DNA from: Martelella sp. HB161492
GTDB lineage: Bacteria; Pseudomonadota; Alphaproteobacteria; Rhizobiales; Rhizobiaceae
Length of the DNA: 64,000 nt
Direction of reading: 5' to 3'
Assembly: GCF_013184775.1 (NCBI RefSeq)
Contig: NZ_JAATVV010000001.1
Span: 551,873 to 615,872 of the forward strand
Position numbers and translations under genes: made by a program
The notes under the pieces: generated by a model
Seen by the model: the letters and a program-made list of their open reading frames with translations, nothing else
Database searches by the model: none
What the model was told of the DNA's origin: nothing
Shown: positions 16,384 through 24,888 of the stretch, piece after piece
Position numbering within the stretch: the stretch's first letter is position 1
How the letters are laid out: each line of letters opens with the position of its first letter

Positions 16384-17355
16384 ATGGCGCAGATCATCGA
16401 TTGCAGGCAAAATATGGACGCGGCCCTTGTCGCCGGTGTCAGGACACTTGGCGAAGGGGCACTGGTCGCCATTCCGACCGAGACGGTTTACGGACTGGCG
16501 GCTGACGCCACCAATGCTGAAGCCATCGCGAAAATCTATGCGGCCAAGGGCCGCCCTGCCTTCAATCCGTTAATCTGCCACATGGCCGATCTTGCCATGG
16601 CCATGCGCTATGCCATTTTTGACGAAACCGCGCTGACGCTGGCGAAAGCCTTCTGGCCCGGCCCACTGACGCTGATCCTGCCGCTGAAGGCTGACAGCGG
16701 CATTGCCGCCGCGGCGACTGCGGGTCTGCCGACCGTTGGCATCCGCGTGCCGATGGGCTTTTCCAACCGCCTGATTGCAGCCCTTGACCGGCCGCTCGCG
16801 GCGCCGTCGGCCAATACATCCGGACGGATCAGCCCGACAACGGCTGCCCATGTGGCGGCCGATCTCGGCGAGAAGATCGCACTGGTGATCGACAATGGCG
16901 CCGCCGATGTCGGCGTGGAATCGACCATTCTGAAGATCGGCGACGGCGGGATCACCCTGCTGCGTCCCGGCGGCATAGACCTTGATGCGGTTGAGGCGCT
17001 GACCGGCATCGCCATCACCCGCAAGGAAAGTTTCGGTGCCATCGAAGCGCCGGGGATGATGGCGTCCCATTACGCCCCCAACGCTCCGGTCCGGCTCAAT
17101 GCCACATTCGTTCTGCCGGGCGAGACGCTGGTCCTGTTCGGCCATCCAGACATTGCCGATATCGGCAATGCCGCACGGATCCACCAGCTGAGCGCGACCG
17201 GCGACCTTGCAGAAGCCGCTTCCCGGCTTTACGACATCATGAAACAGGCAGATGCGGAGAAGGCCTCGCGGATCGCCTTTTCGCCAATCCCGAAGACGGG
17301 TCTCGGCGAGGCGATCAATGACAGGCTTTCGCGCGCCGCCGCCCCGCGCCCCTGA
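16384..17355 (+). CDS. L-threonylcarbamoyladenylate synthase, Sua5 type
   Basis: This enzyme makes threonylcarbamoyl-AMP from threonine, bicarbonate and ATP, the first step of the t6A37 modification of ANN-decoding tRNAs. The 323-residue protein has the YrdC domain strings IPTETVYGLAADA (about 31-43), KGRPAFNPL, FWPGPLTLIL, PLAAPSANTSG and VGVESTI. It also has the C-terminal Sua5 domain (SHYAPNAPVRL and the region after it) that separates it from short TsaC proteins. It overlaps nothing; 17 bases separate it from the next gene, so the two are probably cotranscribed. Confidence 0.92.
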   Translation: MAQIIDCRQNMDAALVAGVRTLGEGALVAIPTETVYGLAADATNAEAIAKIYAAKGRPAFNPLICHMADLAMAMRYAIFDETALTLAKAFWPGPLTLILPLKADSGIAAAATAGLPTVGIRVPMGFSNRLIAALDRPLAAPSANTSGRISPTTAAHVAADLGEKIALVIDNGAADVGVESTILKIGDGGITLLRPGGIDLDAVEALTGIAITRKESFGAIEAPGMMASHYAPNAPVRLNATFVLPGETLVLFGHPDIADIGNAARIHQLSATGDLAEAASRLYDIMKQADAEKASRIAFSPIPKTGLGEAINDRLSRAAAPRP

Positions 17356-17372
17356 CGCACAGGAGATCCCCG

Positions 17373-18806
17373 TTGACCGACCATCTGCCCGAACCCGCCC
17401 TGATCGCGCGTTTCACCACCATTGTCGGCGCGGCCCATGTGCTGACCGATGCCGCTGATCTCGAACCCTATATCACCGAAAATCGCGGCCTTTATCGCGG
17501 CCGCACGGTGCTGGTGCTGAAACCCGGCTCGACCGAGGAAGTCTCGGCGATCATGAAGCTTGCCAGCGAAACGAAGACGCCGGTGGTGCCCGCCGGAGGC
17601 CGCACCGGCCATGTCGGCGGCCATGTCCCGCGCGAGGCAGGGACCGATATCGTGCTGTCGCTGGAGCGGCTGAACCGCATTCGCGAGGTCGTGCCGTCGG
17701 GCAACTTCCTCGTCTGCGACGGCGGCACCATTCTTGCCGATGTGCAGAAGGCGGCTGAAGCGCATGACCGGCTGTTTCCGCTCTCGCTCGGCTCGGAAGG
17801 CTCGTGCCGTATCGGCGGCAATCTCTCCACCAATGCCGGCGGCACGGCGGTTCTTGCCTATGGCAATATGCGCGCCCTCTGCCTCGGCGTTGAAGTGGTG
17901 CTGCCGACCGGGGAAATCTGGAACGGGCTGCGCTCGCTGAAGAAAGACAATACCGGTTATGATCTGCGCGATCTCTTTATCGGCGCAGAAGGCACGCTTG
18001 GCATCATAACCGGGGCCGTTCTGAAGCTCTTTCCACGTCCGCGCGGCCATCAGGTGGCACTTGCCGGCGTCTCGTCACCGGAAAATGCGCTGGCGCTGTT
18101 CAACATCGCCACCAGCCGCTGCGCATCGGCGCTCACCGGCTTTGAATTCATGGCCCGCATGGTGGTCGGTTTCACCATCAGGCATACCGAAGGCGTGCGC
18201 GACCCGCTGGCTGACGCGCATCCATGGTATGTGCTGATCGACGTCTCGACCCCGGATACCCAGAAATCCGCCGACGACATGGTGGAAGCCGTCCTGGAGG
18301 AAGCCTTCGAGAAAGGGGTGATCGAGGATGCGGTGATTGCCAAGTCGCAAGGCGAGATCGACCAGCTCTGGCATATGCGCAACGCCATGTCGGACGCACA
18401 GAAACCGGAAGGCGGATCGATCAAGCATGATGTCTCCGTACCCGTCTCCGCCATTCCCGCCTTCCTGCATGAAGCCGACGCCGCGGTGATGAAGACCGTG
18501 CCGGGCGCGCGCATCTGCGCCTTCGGCCATCTTGGTGACGGCAATATCCACTATAACATTTCCCAGCCCGTCGGCGCCGACAAGGCCGAATTCATGGGGC
18601 GCTGGGGCGAGGTCAACAAGGTCGTGCACGCCATCGTGCTGGCCCATGGCGGCTCGATCTCGGCCGAACACGGCATCGGCCGGCTGAAGCGTGATGAACT
18701 GGCCGAGATCCGCCCGGCGATTGAAATGGATCTGATGCACCGGATCAAGCGCGCCTTCGATCCCGCAGGCATCATGAACCCGGACAAGGTGCTGAAGAGC
18801 GAATAG
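17373..18806 (+). CDS. FAD-linked D-2-hydroxyacid dehydrogenase (GlcD/Dld-like)
   Basis: A 477-residue flavoenzyme with an FAD_binding_4 domain in the first half (VVPAGGRTGHVGG, SEGSCRIGGNLSTNAGG, FIGAEGTLGIITGAVL) and an FAD-oxidase C-terminal domain (GHLGDGNIHYNISQP, SAEHGIGRLKRDEL, KRAFDPAGIMNPDKVL). It probably oxidises a D-2-hydroxyacid such as D-lactate, 2-hydroxyglutarate or a longer analogue; the substrate cannot be told from the sequence. It starts at TTG (17373) with AGGAG 8 bases before it, right behind the Sua5-type gene. No signal peptide is seen, so it is cytoplasmic or peripheral on the inner membrane. Confidence 0.9.
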   Translation: MTDHLPEPALIARFTTIVGAAHVLTDAADLEPYITENRGLYRGRTVLVLKPGSTEEVSAIMKLASETKTPVVPAGGRTGHVGGHVPREAGTDIVLSLERLNRIREVVPSGNFLVCDGGTILADVQKAAEAHDRLFPLSLGSEGSCRIGGNLSTNAGGTAVLAYGNMRALCLGVEVVLPTGEIWNGLRSLKKDNTGYDLRDLFIGAEGTLGIITGAVLKLFPRPRGHQVALAGVSSPENALALFNIATSRCASALTGFEFMARMVVGFTIRHTEGVRDPLADAHPWYVLIDVSTPDTQKSADDMVEAVLEEAFEKGVIEDAVIAKSQGEIDQLWHMRNAMSDAQKPEGGSIKHDVSVPVSAIPAFLHEADAAVMKTVPGARICAFGHLGDGNIHYNISQPVGADKAEFMGRWGEVNKVVHAIVLAHGGSISAEHGIGRLKRDELAEIRPAIEMDLMHRIKRAFDPAGIMNPDKVLKSE

Positions 18807-18882
18807 CAGCAGGCCTTCAGGCGATTGTCGTCCATTCGGTCAGGCGTCTTTTCATTCGGCTGAGCGCGGCCAAAGCGGTGTT

Positions 18883-19578
18883 TTAGTCACCCTGCTCTGC
18901 GGCCCGGGTCCTGCTGACGAAATCCGGATCCAGGATGGCGCGGCGAAACACCGCGCCCTCGTCGCCGTCATCGGGATAATCGAGATGATCCGGTGTTCCG
19001 GTCTCGATATGGGCGAACAGCGTCTCGGCGACGGGGGCGCAATCGAGCACATCGAAGAAATCGGCCGGCAGATCGCCGCTCTTCCAGGCCTCGAATTCAT
19101 CGGGATCAAAGAATTCAAGAAGCCGGGTGAAGCTGTCCTTGTCGAACTGCGTCGTCAGGGTCAGCTCGCTGTCGAGCATCATCAGATCGCAGGTTTCAAC
19201 GCGCGTCTCGGCATCGAAGCGGCACTGCCCGTCATCGGTCCTGACGTAGGATACGCTCCCATTCTCGGCAAACAGCGCCTCGTCAACGGCGTATCCCGTA
19301 TAATGCCCCGTCGCATCCTTGGCGTAGAATTTTACGAAACAGGGATCGAGCGGCGACATGTTGAGCGGCGCGATGCCGTGATCGGCGAGAAAGCGGTTAT
19401 TGTCATCGATCCGCGCCTGCCGCGCGGCCTGATCCTCCGGCGAAAGCGCAAGGGCCGGAAAGCCGAACACACCGGAAGGCGGATAGCTTGCCGGGTCGAT
19501 GGCTGGCATTTTCGCGGTCGCGGAAAAGGCCGTGCCGGTAAAGAGCAGAACGGCAATCGGGAACTTCAGCATCCTCAT
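18883..19578 (-). CDS. Exported protein of unknown function
   Basis: A 231-residue protein with a clear signal peptide (residues 1-22, ending FSATAKM). I do not recognise the mature part. It is acidic and has four Cys (DPCF, GQCRF, ETCDL, LDCAP) that could form two disulfides in the periplasm. The start may be the first ATG or the third codon. It is convergent with the flavoenzyme gene. Composition and codon use look like the surrounding core genes, so there is no sign of recent transfer. Confidence 0.7.
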   Translation of the reverse strand: MRMLKFPIAVLLFTGTAFSATAKMPAIDPASYPPSGVFGFPALALSPEDQAARQARIDDNNRFLADHGIAPLNMSPLDPCFVKFYAKDATGHYTGYAVDEALFAENGSVSYVRTDDGQCRFDAETRVETCDLMMLDSELTLTTQFDKDSFTRLLEFFDPDEFEAWKSGDLPADFFDVLDCAPVAETLFAHIETGTPDHLDYPDDGDEGAVFRRAILDPDFVSRTRAAEQGD

Positions 19579-19793
19579 CCTCTTCCGGGCGCGCCCTGCC
19601 GCTCGCCCCCCTTAGCCTGCAAGACTAGTCACCACATCCCGCTCAGGCAACCCATGACGGTCGTGCACAAGGAAGCCATAATTGGCAAATAATCCTGAAA
19701 CGCCCCTTGCGTATTATCCAAATTTGAATACTCTATTCACATAAGAATGACACCGGACGAAGCGATTTCGCCCGAGCCTGAAGGAGGAGCAGG

Positions 19794-20858
19794 TTGTCAG
19801 AGGAGCACAGCACCGTCGCCCAAAGCTGGCCGGCGGTTGAAAATCCCCATCCGCTTGTGATCATCGGCGCGGGATCCATCGTCACCGACGCGCATCTTCC
19901 TGCCTACCAGATGGCCGGTTTCAGTGTCGCCGGGATCTACGACATCAATGGTGAGCAGGCGCGGAAAGTGGCTGACAGCTGGGACATTGCCGCCTTCAAG
20001 ACGCTTGAAGACGCCATGGCTGTTGAGGACGCGATCTTCGATCTGGCACTGCCGCCCTTCGCCCATCTGTCGGTGCTGGAAAAGCTGCCGCCGGGATCCG
20101 CCTGCCTGATCCAGAAACCGATGGGCCGTGATCTTGGCGAGGCAACGGCGATCCTTGAGGCGTGCCGTGCCCGCAATCTCACCGCTGCGGTCAATTTCCA
20201 GCTGCGCTTCGCCCCGATGATGCTGGCGATCCGTGACCTTGCGGCAAGCGGCGCTCTCGGCGAGATCGTTGATGCCGAAATGCACGCCAATATGATGACA
20301 CCCTGGCATTTATGGCCGTTTCTAAAAGGGATGGAGCGGGTCGAGATCCTGCTGCACTCGATCCATTACCTCGATCTCTTCCGCCATTTTCTCGGCAATC
20401 CGAAGGGCATCCACGCCAGAACCCTTGGCCATCCCGACACCACCGTGTCACAGAGCCGGACCGCGGCCATTCTCGATTATGACATGCCGGTCCGTGCCGT
20501 CATGTCGATCAACCACAATCATGATTTCGGCCCGAAATTTCAGGATTGCTCCTTCCGGCTGGAAGGCACGAAAGGCGTGGCGATTGCCACGCTCGGCGTC
20601 AACCTCAACTATCCCAAGGGCGTGCCGGATGAATTGTGGTTCTGCGAGAAGGGCCGGGACTGGCAGTCGCTGCCGCTTACCGGCACCTGGTTCCCGCATG
20701 CCTTCATCGGCACGATGAGCAATCTCCAGCGCTTCGTTGCTGGTGACGATGCCACCCTTCTGACCAGCGTCGAGGATGCATGGAACACCATGGCCCTCGT
20801 CGAGGCGGCCTATGAAAGCGCGGCTGCCCCCGCAACGCCCATCAAGGAAAAACCATGA
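19794..20858 (+). CDS. Gfo/Idh/MocA family oxidoreductase
   Basis: A 354-residue NAD(P)-dependent oxidoreductase, first gene of a four-gene overlapping operon. The Rossmann segment reads LVIIGAGSIVTDAHLPAYQ (G-x-G-x-x-x-x-x-A-H variant). The family Lys motif appears as LIQKPMGRD, with Gln where Glu is usual before KP. It starts at TTG (19794) behind a strong AAGGAGGAG. Its stop overlaps the ATG of the CoA-transferase gene (ATGA). The substrate is unknown; family members oxidise sugars, inositols and related polyols. The neighbours suggest that the product enters a CoA-thioester route. Confidence 0.85.
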   Translation: MSEEHSTVAQSWPAVENPHPLVIIGAGSIVTDAHLPAYQMAGFSVAGIYDINGEQARKVADSWDIAAFKTLEDAMAVEDAIFDLALPPFAHLSVLEKLPPGSACLIQKPMGRDLGEATAILEACRARNLTAAVNFQLRFAPMMLAIRDLAASGALGEIVDAEMHANMMTPWHLWPFLKGMERVEILLHSIHYLDLFRHFLGNPKGIHARTLGHPDTTVSQSRTAAILDYDMPVRAVMSINHNHDFGPKFQDCSFRLEGTKGVAIATLGVNLNYPKGVPDELWFCEKGRDWQSLPLTGTWFPHAFIGTMSNLQRFVAGDDATLLTSVEDAWNTMALVEAAYESAAAPATPIKEKP

Positions 20859-22018
20859 GCGACATTGATGACGACCTGCCGCTTTCGGGCGTGCTGGTGC
20901 TGGATATGTGCCAGTTTCTCTCCGGCCCCTATTGTTCGCTGCGCCTGCAGGATCTCGGCGCCCGGGTGATCAAGATCGAGCGGCCGGATGGCGGTGATCT
21001 CTCCCGCCGGCTTTATCTTTCCGATACCGAAATCGGCGGCGATTCGACGATCTTTCATGCGATCAACCGCTCCAAGGAGAGCCTGGCAATCGACATGAAG
21101 AGCGCGGATGACCTTGCCGCCCTGAAGACCCTGATCGGCAAGGCCGATATCGTGCTGCAGAATTTCCGGCCCGGCGTGATCAGCCGGCTTGGCCTTGATT
21201 ATGAGACCGTGAAGGCCATCAATCCCGGCATCGTCTATGGCTCCATCACCGGCTATTCCGAGGACGGCCCGTGGGTGATGCGTCCGGGCCAGGACCTTCT
21301 GGCCCAGGCCCGCTCCGGCGTGATGTGGCTGAACGGCGATGAGGATCAGGGCCCGGTGCCCTTCGGCCTTGCCATTGCCGATATGCTGGCCGGTGCAGCC
21401 CTTGCACAGGGCGTGCTGGCCGCTCTGGTGCGCAAGGGCCGGACCGGGCGCGGCGCCCATGTGGAAACCAGCCTGATCGAGGCGCTGATCGATTTCCAGT
21501 TCGAGGTTCTGACCACGCATCTGAATGACGGCAAGCGGCCGCCCAAGCGCTCCAGCTTCCGTTCGGCCCACGCCTATCTTTCCGCGCCTTACGGCGTTTA
21601 CCAGACGGCGGATGGCTGGCTGGCGCTTGCCATGATGCCGATCGACCGGCTGGAGGATGTGCTCCAGATCGAAGCGCTCCGGCCCTATTGCGGCCAGCCG
21701 GCCAGCTGGTTTTCCGCGCGCGACACGATCAAGGCGATCATTGCCGAGACACTGAAAACCCGGACCACCGAACATTGGCTGTCATTGCTGGAGCCGGCCG
21801 ATATCTGGTGCGCGCGCGTGCTCGACTGGCCGGCGCTCCTGGAGCATGAGGGGTTCAAGGTGCTGAACATGCTGCAGACCGTCACCCGCGAGGATGGCGT
21901 ATCGATCACCACCACGCGCTCGCCGCTCAGGATTGACGGCAAGCGCGGCGCCACCGGGCGCGCAGCACCGCTGATCGGCGAGCAATCGGACCGGATCCGC
22001 GCGGAGTTTAACCTATGA
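20855..22018 (+). CDS. Family III CoA-transferase (CaiB/BaiF type)
   Basis: A 387-residue protein with the family III strings VLDMCQFLSGPYCSLRLQDLGARVIKIERP, NRSKESLAIDMK and DIVLQNFRPGVISRLGLDYE. GRTGRGAHVETSLIEALI covers the region of the catalytic carboxylate; where characterised enzymes have Asp, this reads Glu by my alignment. It would move CoA between an acyl-CoA donor and a carboxylic acid. Its start overlaps the upstream stop and its stop overlaps the next start (ATGATG), so the four genes are translationally coupled. The acid substrate is unknown. Confidence 0.88.
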   Translation: MSDIDDDLPLSGVLVLDMCQFLSGPYCSLRLQDLGARVIKIERPDGGDLSRRLYLSDTEIGGDSTIFHAINRSKESLAIDMKSADDLAALKTLIGKADIVLQNFRPGVISRLGLDYETVKAINPGIVYGSITGYSEDGPWVMRPGQDLLAQARSGVMWLNGDEDQGPVPFGLAIADMLAGAALAQGVLAALVRKGRTGRGAHVETSLIEALIDFQFEVLTTHLNDGKRPPKRSSFRSAHAYLSAPYGVYQTADGWLALAMMPIDRLEDVLQIEALRPYCGQPASWFSARDTIKAIIAETLKTRTTEHWLSLLEPADIWCARVLDWPALLEHEGFKVLNMLQTVTREDGVSITTTRSPLRIDGKRGATGRAAPLIGEQSDRIRAEFNL

Positions 22019-23166
22019 TGACGATGCTGAAGGGCATGACCTGGAGCCACCCGCGCGGTTACGACCCGATGGTGGCAACAGCCAAGCAATGGGCGCAGAA
22101 AACCGGCGTGCTGATCCGTTGGGACAAGCGATCGCTGCAGGATTTCGAAAGCTTCCCTGTCGAGGAGCTGGCGCGCCGGTATGACCTGATCGTCATCGAT
22201 CATCCCCATGTCGGTCAGGTGACGGCGGAGGGCTGCCTCCAGCCGCTGGATGTGACCGGCCGTGAAACGGAACGTCAGGCACTGGCACAGGGGTCCGTCG
22301 GCGCCTCCTACGACAGCTATCATTTCGACGGCCGGCAATGGGCCTTTCCGATTGACGCGGCAGCCCAGGTGATGGCGCTCAGCCCCGCTTTTGCGGGCGA
22401 CACGCCCGCCGATTTCGATGCGGTGCTTGCCCTTGCCCGGGAAGGTCGCGTTCTGCTGCCGCTCCGCCCGCCGCACAGCCTGATGACGTTCTTCACCCTT
22501 GCGGCAAATTCCGGCTTTGCCTGCCGCAATGACGGGCCGGGCCTGTTTGTCGACCCGACGGGCGGCGAAGCGGCATTCGAGCGGCTTTCGGAACTTGCCC
22601 GGCTGGTGCCTGAAGACAATTTCAGCCACGACCCGATTGCGGTTCTGGAAGAAATGGCACGGGCCGACAGCCCCTTCCTCGCCTCACCCTATATCTACGG
22701 CTATGTCTCCTATGCCGTGCCCGGCTTCAGGGCGCGGCCGATTGCCTTTACCGACATGCCGGGCATCGCCGGCAACGGATCACGCGGCTCCGCCCTCGGC
22801 GGCACCGGCATTGCCGTTTCCGCCTTCTCGAACAACCCGGAAGCAGCGCTTGATTATGCCTACTTTGTGGCCTCGGGCGATGTGCAGAAGGACGGCTTCG
22901 CCAAAGCCGGCGGCCAGCCGGGCCATGCAGCGGCCTGGGAGGACGATGCGGTGAACGCAGCGACCGGGCAATTCTACCGCAAGACACGGCAGACGCTGGA
23001 GAAAGCCTATCTGCGCCCGCGCCACGACGGCTATATGGGCTTTCAGGCCAGAGCCTCCGCCATCATCAATGACGGGCTGACACAGAAACGCGCCGCAGGC
23101 GCGGTGATGACCCGTCTCAATGCCGCCTATGAGGAGAGTTTCAATGGAACGGCCGCGCTATCTTGA
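22015..23166 (+). CDS. Solute-binding-protein-like protein without a signal peptide
   Basis: The 383-residue sequence resembles type I (CUT1-like) extracellular solute-binding proteins: GMTWSHPRGYDPMVATAKQW at the first strand, DLIVIDHPHVG, QWAFPIDAAAQVMA, ALGGTGIAVSAFSNNPEAALDYAYFVAS, and GGQPGHAAAW. Normal members start with a 20-30 residue export signal, but here the fold begins at about residue 5 and no hydrophobic segment precedes it. No in-frame upstream extension is available because the gene overlaps the preceding stop. No permease or ATPase gene is nearby. It therefore looks like a cytosolic ligand-binding protein, or an enzyme on this fold, in a CoA-based catabolic operon. Confidence 0.75.
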   Translation: MMTMLKGMTWSHPRGYDPMVATAKQWAQKTGVLIRWDKRSLQDFESFPVEELARRYDLIVIDHPHVGQVTAEGCLQPLDVTGRETERQALAQGSVGASYDSYHFDGRQWAFPIDAAAQVMALSPAFAGDTPADFDAVLALAREGRVLLPLRPPHSLMTFFTLAANSGFACRNDGPGLFVDPTGGEAAFERLSELARLVPEDNFSHDPIAVLEEMARADSPFLASPYIYGYVSYAVPGFRARPIAFTDMPGIAGNGSRGSALGGTGIAVSAFSNNPEAALDYAYFVASGDVQKDGFAKAGGQPGHAAAWEDDAVNAATGQFYRKTRQTLEKAYLRPRHDGYMGFQARASAIINDGLTQKRAAGAVMTRLNAAYEESFNGTAALS

Positions 23167-23590
23167 AGACATCGAGCCCGGCGAGAGCCGCAAGACCTAT
23201 GGCCGGACCATTACCGAGACAGATTTTGTCGTTCATGCCGGCCATACGGGCGATTTCTTCCCCCATCACATGGATGCCGAGCACATGAAGGCAACGCCCT
23301 TCGGCCAGCGCATCGCCCATGGCACCATGACCTTTGCGATCGGCATCGGCCTGTCGGCCTCCGAGATCAACCCGCTTTCCTTTACCTATGGCTATGAGCG
23401 GCTGCGCTTCCCCAAGCCGGTCTTCATCGGTGATACGATCCACACGGTGTTGACCATTGCAAGCCGTGCGGATGATCCCAAGCGCCCCGGCTACGGACGC
23501 GTGGTTGAGGAGGTGCGTGTGATCAACCAGCGCGACGAGGTCGTTATGGCCTGTGATCACGTTTACCTTGTCGAAAAGAGAAAATCATAA
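23144..23590 (+). CDS. MaoC-family hydratase/dehydratase
   Basis: A 148-residue single hot-dog domain protein. The segment DFVVHAGHTGDFFPHHMD, followed by FGQRIAHGTMTFAIGIG, contains the Asp/His hydratase motif of the (R)-specific enoyl-CoA hydratase family. It would add or remove water from a CoA thioester, which fits the upstream CoA-transferase. I start at the ATG at 23144 because GAGGAGAG stands 5 bases before it; it overlaps the end of the preceding gene by 23 bases. It is the last gene of the operon. Mesaconyl/methylmalyl-type or enoyl substrates are possible. Confidence 0.88.
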   Translation: MERPRYLEDIEPGESRKTYGRTITETDFVVHAGHTGDFFPHHMDAEHMKATPFGQRIAHGTMTFAIGIGLSASEINPLSFTYGYERLRFPKPVFIGDTIHTVLTIASRADDPKRPGYGRVVEEVRVINQRDEVVMACDHVYLVEKRKS

Positions 23591-23825
23591 TCGTTTGATT
23601 TCATAACAATAATTTTGTCCGTCTGCGACCAAATTGCCGGGCTTGCGTTTTTTGATTTACGTACATCAGAAATCACGCTATAGCTTGCCCATTCAAGGCG
23701 GAAGACCGCCTTGTCGGGAGTGAAAGACGAAAGGCGGAAGACCGCGCACAACACGGCAAACCGCACCGTCGATCAGGAGGCAGCGTACCGGCCCGAAAGG
23801 CTGGCGGCAGACGGGATTTTTGACA

Positions 23826-24854
23826 ATGCGGCCAACGGTCCACGATATTGCATCGGAAGCAGGTGTCAGCCTGGCGACGGTCGATCGCGTGCTGAACGGG
23901 CGGCCGGGTGTCCGCCAGAAGACCAAGGACAAGGTCGAGGCGGCCGTTGAAAAGCTCGGCTATGTCCGTGATGTCGCTGCCGCCAATCTGGCTAAGGGTC
24001 GGATCTACCCCTTCACCTTCATTCTGCCGCTCAATGACAACTCCTTCATGCAGGCGCTCGATGAGGCGGTTCAGCAGGAACGGCTGCGCGGTCGCATTGA
24101 CCGCACCCAGATCGATATCGTTCGCGTGCCTGCCTTTGATCCTGCAGCCCTTGCGGCCGCCATTGACCAGGTGGCCGAAACCGAGATTGCGGGCGTCGCC
24201 CTTGTCGGCATCGAAGCCGCGCAGGTGTCTGCGGCCATTGGACGGCTGCGCGCCCGCGACATTCCCGTCGTCACGCTGGTTTCCGATCTCGAAGACAGCG
24301 CCCGCGACCATTATGCCGGCGTCGACAACGAGGCTGCAGGCCGCACGGCCGGCACGCTTCTTGGCCGGTTCCTGACCGGGCGCAGCGGCAAGATCGGCAT
24401 TCTCGCCGGTTCACTCGCCGTGCGCGACCATGCCAATCGCCTGAAGGGCTTCCGCCATGTGATCGAGACCGGCTTTCCCGATCTCGAAATCCTGCCGGCA
24501 ATCGAGGCGCAGGACGATAGCGCCCGGTCCCGCGCCATGGTGAGCGAGGCGATTGCCGCCGATCCGGACATGATCGGCATTTACAGCCTCGGCGCCGGTA
24601 ATCGCGGTCTGATCGGTGCGCTGGAGACAGCGCGCGGCAATGGCCGTGAAATCGTCACCATTGCCCATGAACTTTCCGACCACGCCCGCAAGGCACTGGA
24701 AAGCGGCATTTTCGATGCCGTGCTCAACCAGGATGCCGGCCACGAGGTCAGAAGCGCCATCCGCGTTTTGAAATCGCGCGCCGACGGACTGGATGTCATC
24801 GCCGCGCAGGAACGCATTCGTATCGATATCTTCATCAAGGAAAATCTGCCGTAA
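23826..24854 (+). CDS. LacI-family transcriptional regulator, probable XylR
   Basis: A 342-residue repressor. The N-terminal helix-turn-helix reads PTVHDIASEAGVSLATVDRV, then LNGRPGVR and VEKLGYVRD, which are LacI-family hallmarks. A periplasmic-binding-protein-like sensor domain follows (FTFILPLNDNSFMQAL, GKIGILAGSLAVRDHANRLKGF). It lies 34 bases before xylB in the same direction, so it probably controls xylose use, as in other rhizobia. I start at the ATG at 23826; a TTG two codons earlier is possible, and neither has a strong ribosome binding site. Confidence 0.87.
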   Translation: MRPTVHDIASEAGVSLATVDRVLNGRPGVRQKTKDKVEAAVEKLGYVRDVAAANLAKGRIYPFTFILPLNDNSFMQALDEAVQQERLRGRIDRTQIDIVRVPAFDPAALAAAIDQVAETEIAGVALVGIEAAQVSAAIGRLRARDIPVVTLVSDLEDSARDHYAGVDNEAAGRTAGTLLGRFLTGRSGKIGILAGSLAVRDHANRLKGFRHVIETGFPDLEILPAIEAQDDSARSRAMVSEAIAADPDMIGIYSLGAGNRGLIGALETARGNGREIVTIAHELSDHARKALESGIFDAVLNQDAGHEVRSAIRVLKSRADGLDVIAAQERIRIDIFIKENLP

Positions 24855-24888
24855 CGGGCCATAAGCCCCGGCAGAAAGGGAGGACAAC

